A stretch of 64,000 nucleotides of DNA from SAR202 cluster bacterium bin87. GTDB taxonomy: Bacteria > Chloroflexota > Dehalococcoidia > Lucifugimonadales > UBA3495. A program made the position numbers and the translations under genes. Each line of letters begins with the position of its first letter. The first letter of the stretch is position 1. Shown here piece after piece: positions 55,538 to 62,886 of this stretch. Location: positions 115,180 to 179,179 of the forward strand of contig MPNC01000002.1 in NCBI GenBank assembly GCA_002238825.1, read 5' to 3'. The notes under the pieces were generated by a model. The model saw only the letters and a list, made by a program, of their open reading frames with translations, searched no databases and was not told the origin of the DNA.

Positions 55538-55566
55538 TTATGTATATCATAATTATCAGTGTCAAG
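55538..55566 (-). promoter_or_regulatory. Sigma70-like promoter of the imelysin operon with AT-rich palindrome
   Basis: On the minus strand TTGACA (55566-55561) is followed after 17 bases by CATAAC (55543-55538). The spacer contains TGATAATTATGATA, which has the palindromic core ATAATTAT. It loosely resembles GATAAT-type Fur boxes, so it may be the operator of a metal-dependent repressor. The predicted start near 55531 leaves a leader of about 85 bases. Confidence 0.5.
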
Positions 55567-55619
55567 TGAGACGTGCATAAAATTACCTGGCTGCGCATGA
55601 CGCCGCTCATTGTCCGTAT

Positions 55620-55647
55620 TGACAGAGCTTTAGCCTATCGTATAACC
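55620..55647 (+). promoter_or_regulatory. Sigma70-like promoter, plus strand
   Basis: TTGACA (55620-55625), a 16-base spacer and TATAAC (55642-55647) make a near-consensus promoter divergent from the imelysin operon promoter. No convincing coding region begins right after it. It may feed the downstream plus-strand iron genes or a small transcript. Confidence 0.5.
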
Positions 55648-55909
55648 GAATCCGCAGAGCGCTAACGGCTCCTCACGCGGTCAGTATCCTGGTCGTACCC
55701 GGTGCGGCCTGGAGCGCTGCGGATCTACCCGGGCGGGTTGAGGAGAACCGCAATACCCACCAGTTCCATGCTTGCCCGGCCCGTCAGTGTGTCCAATCGC
55801 ATCGAAACGGTCTTCGTTCACAATCGGAATGTGAGTCAGTGCGGCATGATCGGCGCACGCTCCAGGACCAGGGTCAAAAGGGATGCCAAATACCGGAGCG
55901 TGTGTGGTA

Positions 55910-55938
55910 TTGACAAATGATTACGTCTGCACTAAATT
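55910..55938 (+). promoter_or_regulatory. Sigma70-like promoter of the small transcript unit
   Basis: A perfect TTGACA (55910-55915), a 17-base spacer and TAAATT (55933-55938) lie about 110 bases before an intrinsic terminator with no recognised protein family gene in between. Confidence 0.55.
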
Positions 55939-55972
55939 AGCGTAGCCACATACACACAAACAGTTAGTGGCA

Positions 55973-56026
55973 ATGGAAATTGAAAAACATCGGTGGGTTG
56001 CTATAGCGGCAGTGATCCTCCGGTAA
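55973..56026 (+). CDS. Possible 17-residue leader peptide or microprotein
   Basis: ATG to TAA reads MEIEKHRWVAIAAVILR. The half after the Trp is rich in Ala, Ile and Val and could be a short membrane segment. The stop lies 20 bases before the terminator stem, which is the spacing seen in attenuation leaders. However, no clear ribosome-binding site precedes it, and the codons do not single out one amino acid. Treat as speculative. Confidence 0.2.
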   Translation: MEIEKHRWVAIAAVILR

Positions 56027-56045
56027 TTCGCCCCTCCTTGGCAAA

Positions 56046-56086
56046 CGGCCTTGTCGGATCCCTCCTCCTGACAAGGCCGCGTTTTT
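56046..56086 (+). terminator. Intrinsic terminator upstream of the iron-gene remnants
   Basis: CGGCCTTGTC (56046-56055) and GACAAGGCCG (56070-56079) pair over ten bases and are followed by CGTTTTT. This is the only terminator in the window with a real T-tract in the expected position. Confidence 0.75.
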
Positions 56087-56176
56087 GAATTTCGTCTCAG
56101 AATCCCAAACGGAGGGCAAAGCCCAAAGGAAGCGACGAGCGCCATACGGCGGTTCACAGCAACGGAAAGCCGAGCC

Positions 56177-56990
56177 ATGGGAAGTCGTCCCCAAACCCAC
56201 GGCGACAATCACCTCGGTCAGTGGCTGCCCACCGGTGGCAAGGCCCCGCGCGTCTTGATTGGAATGGCCCTGACCGTTTGCGTTGGGTTACTGTGTGGCG
56301 GGTGGCGGACTGGGCCGAAGTGGCCGACGCATTCAAAACGCTGACCCAACGACCCGAATTGCTCTCAGCCCTTCTGGTCAGCTACACGGCGGCGTTTGTG
56401 CCGCGGGCAGTCGCCTGGGGGCAACTGATGACGAGCAAGGCTGGGGTATTCGACCTGTTCACCTACCCGCAGGCGGCTTTGTTGGCCAAACACCTCCTGC
56501 CTTTCAAATTCGGTGAGGTCGTCCGTCCGTTGCTGGCGTCCCGCCGGGGAGATTCTCTATCAGATGCGGCCGCCACCACGGCAGTGGCGCGGCTCCCGAA
56601 TTCCGCCTCCCTGATCGTCATTGCAGCAGCCGGTGGACTGCTCTTGTCGTTGCCGGCAGGACGGATATTGTGGCCGCAGAGCCTGGCGCTGCCCCGGCAA
56701 TGATATGCGCAGCGGCCGCACCGGTTCTGTTACGCGTCCATGCCCGGGACGGGTTGTTACCGCTCCTGGCACAGCGCCGGCCGAAACACGTGCGCGAGCA
56801 ATTGGCAACGATGTCCGCCGGCCGCATCGCCAAAGCTGCGTTGTGGATGCTACCGAGCTGTATCCTCGAAACCGCCGTACTGCAGGTAACGGCCCAGGCG
56901 CCGGGAACCGAACTCTCCTTGTCCACCGCCATCGCCGTGACCGCCTTCACGATCCTGTTCCAGGTCTTCCGCATGACGCCCGGTGGGTAC
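56177..56990 (+). pseudogene. Flippase-like (lysylphosphatidylglycerol synthase TM / UPF0104) gene, multiply frameshifted
   Basis: From the ATG at 56177 the frame gives a first hydrophobic segment (RVLIGMALTVCVGLL). Similarity then moves to a second frame with VADWAEVADAFK and AKHLLPFKFGEVVRPLLASR, where the L(L/P)P..(F/L)GE..R motif is typical of this membrane family. After about 56690 it moves to a third frame with LLPLLAQRRPKHVREQLATM and VFRMTPGG. The normal C-terminal membrane segments are absent because the reading runs straight into FEA1-like sequence near 56990. At least two frameshifts and a truncation make this non-functional, unless assembly errors are responsible. Confidence 0.55.
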
Positions 56991-57910
56991 TGCCATCCCC
57001 CGAAGAACCGGGAGATCTACGAGAAGATCTCCACGGACTACCAGGAGATCGCCAAGCTGACCAACGTCATCAGGGACGGCCAGCCCTTCCTCGCGGTGAA
57101 GATCTGGTTGCTTTGCGAAGCGGGTTCACACGTCCGGCTCTGCGGGCCGAGCCGGACGCTGCGGGCTTTCACGGCCGGCCCCACTGTTGGTACGTATTTT
57201 CCGGACTCGGCAAAGATCTTCGGGTCAGCCACCTTCCTCGATTATCCGATTGAGAACGTCATACTGGGGCGCCGGGAAGCCGAGAATTACACCGATGCAC
57301 AGAAGCGACAGGCGGTCAACAAGGGAATGCTCCGCATCCTCTACCACTGTTTGAAGTTCTACATGATCATCGGCCAGGACCGGATAAGTTCCCGTCTGAT
57401 CGACGAGGCCCGGGCCGTGTACGTGTGCGAGGTAGTGGACAGGGCATACCCCAACTCGCTGGCTGCTGTCGCCCAAGCGCGCGAGGGCAACTTCGGACGT
57501 CAGGGCACCGTTGACATACCGCTCCGCGAGGCCATGTACCAAGCCCGGCAGCCCGCCGACAATGGCAATGCTGCGGCTCTGAAAACGGCCACCAACGAGG
57601 TCTCTTCCGCTTCAACGCCATGTTCTACCTGGCCACCGTGAGATACATCGGGCGAGTGGCGGATGACTCAGCGGCCGGCGACCGCGACGCTCGGGGAACC
57701 CACCAGGTCGAAGCCCTGGCGTTCTACCAGTCCATCCAGCCCGAGGTCGCCAACGCCGACCCGGCCGCCGACGAGACCATCATGGCCTACGTCACGGCCG
57801 ACCCGGGTGACATCACCATCACGTCACGCGACGCGGCGCTGGCTGCCCTCAATCGGGTTTCGTCGGCGCTGCTGTTGACGCGGAGCGATCTGGTCACCAG
57901 CTACCGATGA
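56991..57910 (+). pseudogene. FEA1-like iron-associated lipoprotein, truncated and frameshifted
   Basis: The part REIYEKISTDYQEIAKLTNV, then FPDSAKIFGSATFLDYPIEN, AYPNSLAAVAQAREGNFGRQ and GTVDIPLREAM continues, after a one-base frameshift near 57604, as FNAMFYLATVRYIGRVADDS, EALAFYQSIQPEVANADPAA and AALAALNRVSSALLLTRSDL. I recognise the pattern of bacterial relatives of the algal low-iron-induced protein FEA1, from memory only. The signal peptide and N-terminus are missing, and the frame is fused to the flippase-like remnant. It ends 34 bases before the Fe(3+)-binding protein gene, consistent with a former iron operon. Confidence 0.5.
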
Positions 57911-57944
57911 TAGACTCGGCAGCCCAACACAGGAGACCCGAAGC

Positions 57945-59033
57945 ATGAAGAGTCTGTCACGCCTGGGCGCAAGGGCTTTCTGGTTGCGAGCCGGCTTGTT
58001 GCTGTTGGCGGTGGCGCTGGTTGCGTGCGGCGGGGGTGGTTCGACACTTCCGCCCGCCGCCGCCTCACCGCCACCGGCCCCAACCACGCCGGATCGGGAT
58101 CGCACCCTGACCGTGTATTCCGGTCGTTCGCAGACGTTGGTCCATCCGTTGCTGGTGACCTTCGGCGAGCAGACCGGGATCGACATCAGGGTCAAGTATG
58201 CCGGCAGTTCGTCCACGGCGGCGACGCTGCTGGAAGAGGGTGACAACACCCCGGCCGACGTGGTGTTCATGCAGGATCCCGGCTCCCTGGGCATCCTGGC
58301 CGACGCCGGGATGCTGTCCCAGATACCACAGGCGTCACTGGACAAGGTGGATCCACGGTTCCGCTCGCCGGCCGGTCTTTGGATCGGCACGTCGGGCCGG
58401 GCGCGCACCATAATCTACAATACCGATGCCATCAATCCCGTAACCGACCTGCCGCCGTCCATCCTGGACTTCACGAGACCAGAGTGGCGTGGGAGGGTCG
58501 GCTGGGCGCCACGCAACGGTTCTTTCCAGGCGTTCGTTACGGCTCTGCGGCTCACCCTCAGCGAGGACTCGGCCCGAGAATGGCTCATCGGCATGCGGGA
58601 CAACGACGCGGTGGACTACCCCAACAACGTGACCACCGTATCGGCAGCAGCGGCCGGCGAGGTGGATGTGGGTTTCGTGAACCACTACTACCTGGAACGG
58701 TTCCTCGAAGAGCACGGCGAAGTATTCGGCGCGCGCAACCATTACCTCGGCAACGGTGACCCGGGCGCCCTCGTACTCGTGGCCGGTGTGGGCATACTGG
58801 ACGCGTCCGAAAACAAGGACATCGCGGAGGAATTCGTCGACTTCCTGCTCGGGGAGCCGGCGCAGACCTACTTCGCCCAGGAGATCAAGGAATATCCGGT
58901 GTCCGCCGGCGTGGAGCCGGCGGGCGACTTGCCCGCCTTAGAGTCGCTCGATCCGCCCAACCTCGACCTGGGCAGCCTCAGCGACCTGGAAGGCACCCTC
59001 GACCTGCTGCGGGACACCGAAGTGCTGCCGTAA
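57945..59033 (+). CDS. Fe(3+) ABC transporter substrate-binding lipoprotein (FbpA/FutA-like)
   Basis: 362 residues; the ATG follows AGGAG at eight bases. The lipobox VALVAC puts Cys28 as the lipid anchor, followed by a Gly/Pro/Ala linker (29-50). The mature protein is a periplasmic-binding-protein fold: LTVYSGRSQTLVHPLLVTFG at the start, then IDIRVKYAGSSSTAATLLEE, PADVVFMQDPGSLGILADAG, GRARTIIYNTD, WRGRVGWAPRNGSFQAFVTA, VDVGFVNHYYLERF and EFVDFLLGEPAQTYFA. These are typical of ferric-iron-binding components, where paired Tyr residues (here in NHYY) usually hold Fe(3+). No permease or ATPase gene follows in the window, so its transporter must be encoded elsewhere. Confidence 0.93.
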   Translation: MKSLSRLGARAFWLRAGLLLLAVALVACGGGGSTLPPAAASPPPAPTTPDRDRTLTVYSGRSQTLVHPLLVTFGEQTGIDIRVKYAGSSSTAATLLEEGDNTPADVVFMQDPGSLGILADAGMLSQIPQASLDKVDPRFRSPAGLWIGTSGRARTIIYNTDAINPVTDLPPSILDFTRPEWRGRVGWAPRNGSFQAFVTALRLTLSEDSAREWLIGMRDNDAVDYPNNVTTVSAAAAGEVDVGFVNHYYLERFLEEHGEVFGARNHYLGNGDPGALVLVAGVGILDASENKDIAEEFVDFLLGEPAQTYFAQEIKEYPVSAGVEPAGDLPALESLDPPNLDLGSLSDLEGTLDLLRDTEVLP

Positions 59034-59094
59034 TGGCTCGCGACGCATCGCGCCACGCCCGTCAATTCATCAAGGAAGGGAGCTGCTGACCACG

Positions 59095-59335
59095 TAGAGC
59101 CTCCTGGCGGACGGCGATCTGGACCTGTACTCCATGAGGATATATCCGGAGTGTCCAGCAGCGTTGGCGCACGCCGGGCAGGGTCCAGGCGCAAACTGGC
59201 AATGAGGGTCACCGTCTTGCGCAAGAACTGGCAGCGGTGGAACAGGTCTAGCGTTGCAGCCGTAGTCTCCCACCAGCGCCAGAGGACGATGGGGCACCAG
59301 CGGCGCAGCAGCATGATCCATCGACCGTCCCCAGC
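59095..59335 (-). pseudogene. DDE transposase remnant (IS701/DDE_5-like)
   Basis: The minus strand reads LVGDYGCNA and then, one frame away, LDLFHRCQFLRKTVTLIASL followed by RLDPA. This is a characteristic piece of large DDE transposases of the IS701-like type (DNGYNALDLLHRCQ...LIARLRLDA). Neither end of the gene nor terminal repeats can be seen, so it is debris. The rest of 59034-59437 contains no gene. Confidence 0.55.
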
Positions 59336-59340
59336 CACCC

Positions 59341-59383
59341 CATCCTGCTTGACTGGCGCCTTCAGCCCCAGTCAAGCAGGATG
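59341..59383. repeat. Perfect 16-bp inverted repeat beside transposase debris
   Basis: CATCCTGCTTGACTGG (59341-59356) and CCAGTCAAGCAGGATG (59368-59383) are exact inverse copies with an 11-base loop. It lacks a T-tract, so termination is doubtful. It could mark the 3' side of either converging gene or be a template-switch scar. Confidence 0.8.
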
Positions 59384-59437
59384 CGATCCACGCGCAACGC
59401 GTAAAACTCCAACCATGCGACGCTGCGCGATCGTGAC

Positions 59438-62395
59438 CTAATCCGAGGTAAGGACCTGTGCCGGGAGCGAGGGTGTGCCCTCTCCGCCGTCGCCCAGGGC
59501 CCGAACCCGATAGATGTACTTGGTTCCCGAGCTCACGTTGTTGTCGGTCCAGGAAGTGCCGGTATCGGCGATGTCGTTGACCACGGTCTGGAAGCTGCTC
59601 TCGCTGTCCGGCGCCCGTCGCAGGATCCGGTACCCGGAGACTTCCCCGCCGGCGCTGGGAGCGCTCCAGTTCAGGGCCACCGAGTCACTGGCTCCCGACG
59701 CTGACAGACCGGTCACCCGGCCCGGCGCCGGCGGCTTGGGAGTGACGGCTTCAGCCGCGTGGGAAAGTTCACCCTCTCCGCCGTCGCCCAGGGCCCGAAC
59801 CCGATAGATGTACTTGGTTCCCGATCTCACGCTGTTGTCGGTCCAGGAAGTGCCGGTATCGCCGGTGTCGTTGACCACGGTCTGGAAGTTGCTCTCGCTG
59901 TCCGGCGCCCGTCGCAGGATCCGGTAACCGGAGACTTCCCCGCCGGCGCTGGGCGCACTCCAGCTCAGGGCCACCGAGTCGCTGGTCCCCGACGCCGACA
60001 GGCCGGTCACCCGGCCCGGCGCCGGCGCCTTGGGGGTGACGGCCTCGGCCGGGAGGGAAAGTTCACCGTCTCCGCCGTTGCCCAGGGCCCGAACCCGATA
60101 GATGTACTTGGTTCGCCACCCCACGTTGTTGTCGGTCCAGGAAGTGCCGGTGTCGCCGGTGTCGTTCACCACGGTCTGGAAGTTGGCCTCGCTGTCCGGC
60201 GCCCGCCTCAGGATCCGGTATCCGGATACATCGCCGCCGGCGCTGGGCGCACTCCAGCTCAAGGCCACCGAGTCGCTGGACCCCGACGCCGACAAGCGGG
60301 TCACTCGGCCCGGCGCCGGCGCCTTGGGGGTGATGACCTCGGCCGGGAGGGAAAGTTCACCCGCTCCGCCGTCGCCCAGGGCCCGAACCCGATAGAGGTA
60401 CTTGGTTCGCGACCCCACGTTGTTGTCGGTCCAGGATACACCGGTGTTGCCGGTGTTGCTGACTACGGTCTGGAAGCTGCTCTCGCTGTCCGCCGCACGC
60501 CGCAGGATCCGGTAGCCGGTGACATCCCCCCCGCCGCTGGGCGCACTCCAGCTCAAGGCCACCGAGTCACTGGACACCGACGCCGACAGCCCCGTCACCC
60601 GGCCCGGCGCTGCGTACTTGTCCCTGGTAATTGTGACGGCAACTCCCAGCGAAGACGAGCGGGTAACGCCCGATTCGTCAGCCTCATCCGTTGCGGTGAA
60701 CGTTACCGAGTAAGAGTTTTTGGTTTCATAGTCCGGCGGACTGTTGAACCTGAGCACACCGTCACTGAAGCTGAAGCTGTCCGCGTCGGTGCCCCCCAGG
60801 GTCAACGTGGCAGTTCCGCCTTCCGGGTCCGCTGCCGAGTAGGCGCCCACATCCGCAAAAGAGCCCTCAGGGTAGTCCACCGCGGCCTTGCCGGAAATTA
60901 CCGGAGCCTCGTCCACATCGGTCACTGTTACGGTTATTGGCAGTTCCGTCGTCAAGGCCCCGTCGGAGACTTGCACAATGACGCTGAATACACCGTCCTT
61001 ATCGGCGTCGGTGGGCTGTTCGTAGTCAGGCTCACGGCCATAGTGCAGCAGGTTCAGCGCCGCGTAGCACATCGTACCGGTATTAAAGATGTGCTCATAG
61101 GTGAACACCTCGCTGTCTGGACCAGCCAGGGAGAAGGTGATCGTATCTCTCTGAGGGTCTGAAGCGCCGAAGTCGAACAAGTAGTGCGCATAGCCTTCTT
61201 CCAGCATAATCGCTTCATTCTTCTGGATGAAGTGCGGGGGATCATTGCCATCAGTGACCGTAACGGTAACCAACCGGGTGTCGCTCTTGCCGTTCGTCGT
61301 CGCCCTCACCTTCACCAGATAGGTGTTGTTGTTGTCGGCATCGCTGGGAGCCTCGAAGTTGGGTAAGGCCTTGAAACTTAAAGCGCCGCCCGCGCTGATG
61401 TTGAACTGTGCTGCGTCAGTGCCCTCCACCGACCAGACGATACTGTCGTTCTCCGGGTCCGTCGCTGTGTATATCCCCACGATGCCCGTGCCATGCTCAG
61501 GCAAGTTGCGAGCAGGGGGGTGGCAGAGTCGGCCTTTCTGGCAGCATTTGGATCCCGGCGTGCCGCGCTCAGCAAAGCTGGGAGCGGTAGGGCCGCCGGT
61601 GATCGTGGGCGCCTCGTCCACGTCGTTCACCGTTATCGTGACGGCCCGGGTGTCGCTCTCGCCGTTCGCGGTCGCCTTCACCGTCACCAGATAGGTGTTG
61701 TCGCTGTCGACGTCGCTGGGAGCCTCGAAGTCGGGTGAAGTCTTGAATCTGAGACCGCCACCGGCGCTGATATTGAACTCTGCTGCGTCAGTGCCCTCCA
61801 CCGACCAGGCGATGCCGTCGTTCTCGGGGTCCGTCGCCGTGTACGTCGCCACAATACCAGTGTCGCGCTCATCGAAGCTGGCAGCGGTGGGGCCACCGGT
61901 GATCGTCGGCGCGCCCGTGGGCGGACTGTTCTGCAATTGCCAGCCCACCGTTTGGCCAGCGTCGTGGTCCGGCCTCGAGCGCGACAGCAACGCGTTTGTG
62001 CCAATGACGGAGCGGATCGCGCCGCCACTGAGTTCCAGCGAGTTCGCCAACACGGAGATGCCCTGAGTGGAGATATTCGGCTCCACCACCTGGTGGACGA
62101 AAGTCAGGTTAGGCGTGCCGATGCCGCTCCCGTAGTTCGCCCGCTCCTCGCCCCGGTTCGCCGAGTCCATGTCAATTTTCAGTCTCGGCGTGCCAATCAC
62201 GTCCACCGACTCGCTGGACGTCGGCGTTACCCGGATGTTCTCACCCAAGGCGTAGGTAGTGTCCGCCGGCCGAGCCGAGGAGCCCGCCACCCCGCTTTGA
62301 CTGGACGCCGCCGGGGGGCCGACCAGCAGTGTCACCATCAACGAGAACACGATTGCGAACGCGCCGGTCAGATGCAAAAAACGATTGAAACGCAT
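59438..62395 (-). CDS. Secreted cadherin/FN3 repeat protein (985 residues)
   Basis: The ATG follows AGAAGGGA. The signal peptide (hydrophobic AFAIVFSLMVTLLVGPPAA) is followed by a degenerate Ig-like unit (about 38-150). Four cadherin-like repeats follow, with APTITGGPTAASFDERDTGI, YTATDPENDGIAWSVEGTDA and FEAPSDVDSDNTYLVTVKA motifs. The C-terminal ~390 residues are four fibronectin type III domains of 98 residues, nearly identical to one another (GRVTGLSASGSSDSVALSWS, then SGYRILRRAPDSES, SWTDNNV, YIYRVRALGDGGEG). The second cadherin repeat carries a 24-residue insertion with three Cys. There is no C-terminal anchor. The family type differs from the other surface genes here. An extracellular binding role is inferred. 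Confidence 0.9.
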   Translation of the reverse strand: MRFNRFLHLTGAFAIVFSLMVTLLVGPPAASSQSGVAGSSARPADTTYALGENIRVTPTSSESVDVIGTPRLKIDMDSANRGEERANYGSGIGTPNLTFVHQVVEPNISTQGISVLANSLELSGGAIRSVIGTNALLSRSRPDHDAGQTVGWQLQNSPPTGAPTITGGPTAASFDERDTGIVATYTATDPENDGIAWSVEGTDAAEFNISAGGGLRFKTSPDFEAPSDVDSDNTYLVTVKATANGESDTRAVTITVNDVDEAPTITGGPTAPSFAERGTPGSKCCQKGRLCHPPARNLPEHGTGIVGIYTATDPENDSIVWSVEGTDAAQFNISAGGALSFKALPNFEAPSDADNNNTYLVKVRATTNGKSDTRLVTVTVTDGNDPPHFIQKNEAIMLEEGYAHYLFDFGASDPQRDTITFSLAGPDSEVFTYEHIFNTGTMCYAALNLLHYGREPDYEQPTDADKDGVFSVIVQVSDGALTTELPITVTVTDVDEAPVISGKAAVDYPEGSFADVGAYSAADPEGGTATLTLGGTDADSFSFSDGVLRFNSPPDYETKNSYSVTFTATDEADESGVTRSSSLGVAVTITRDKYAAPGRVTGLSASVSSDSVALSWSAPSGGGDVTGYRILRRAADSESSFQTVVSNTGNTGVSWTDNNVGSRTKYLYRVRALGDGGAGELSLPAEVITPKAPAPGRVTRLSASGSSDSVALSWSAPSAGGDVSGYRILRRAPDSEANFQTVVNDTGDTGTSWTDNNVGWRTKYIYRVRALGNGGDGELSLPAEAVTPKAPAPGRVTGLSASGTSDSVALSWSAPSAGGEVSGYRILRRAPDSESNFQTVVNDTGDTGTSWTDNSVRSGTKYIYRVRALGDGGEGELSHAAEAVTPKPPAPGRVTGLSASGASDSVALNWSAPSAGGEVSGYRILRRAPDSESSFQTVVNDIADTGTSWTDNNVSSGTKYIYRVRALGDGGEGTPSLPAQVLTSD
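59450..60625 (-). repeat. 294-bp tandem repeat, four copies, encoding FN3 domains
   Basis: The same landmark (CCGAAC of the Arg-Val-Arg-Ala codons, plus strand) recurs at 59501, 59795, 60089 and 60383, exactly 294 bases apart. Each unit encodes one 98-residue FN3 domain. Differences are few and scattered, indicating recent amplification or continuing gene conversion. Confidence 0.88.
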
Positions 62396-62886
62396 TTATC
62401 CCTTCTCTGCCAGCCATGGTTGAGGGCCCCGACGCTGGCGGTTTGAGAAGCTATTCAACCCGGCGGCGTCTGCCCGAACGCCGTAGCCTCGGCCCTTTTA
62501 GCTCTCGTCCACCAGCATCAGAGCATCAGCGAGCAATGCCCTTACTCAAATGCCGGAGTAGTGAATCGCTGGGCTGGTTACAAGACCAACGACTCTGGCA
62601 CGGCCAACTGACGGTGGCTAGGTTCGATGGTGTATTCGTTGATTTGACTTTGCGGCGTACTCGCTCCTCATTCTTTCGAATCACCTTGTACGTGACCCAT
62701 AGGTATAAAGTGCTGCCGGAACGTACAGCCAGTGTGTCTTTGCGAACCTAGCGTGAGTGGGCCACGCGCGTTACATTTGCTGCGATGGCGCTGGAAAATT
62801 GGTAATCTTCCCCCACGAGTTGGCGCCTGGCCCGGGCCGGCGCGCGAACCCCCAACCTTGATCATCGAATTTTGCGGCGTTCCAAA
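62396..62886. other. Intergenic region between divergent surface-protein and kinase genes
   Basis: No gene is supported. The region contains TTGTAC...TATAAA near 62687-62710 on the plus strand, but with only 14 bases between the two boxes. No terminator or palindrome of note was seen. Confidence 0.3.

Larger units (their letters stand above)
55945..56086 (+). ncRNA. Candidate small RNA or attenuator leader (promoter to intrinsic terminator)
   Basis: The stretch is defined by the promoter at 55910-55938 and the intrinsic terminator at 56046-56086, giving a transcript of about 140 nt. It lies ahead of the flippase-like and FEA1-like remnants and the Fe(3+)-binding protein gene. It could be a trans-acting small RNA, a riboswitch, or a leader whose terminator controls those genes. 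It is also able to encode a 17-residue peptide (55973-56026). I do not recognise a known RNA family in it. Confidence 0.45.

Noticed and set aside
55702-55920. 72-codon frame after the promoter at 55620
   Set aside because: No ribosome-binding site, no domain, Arg/Ser-rich composition typical of chance frames; not supported as a gene.
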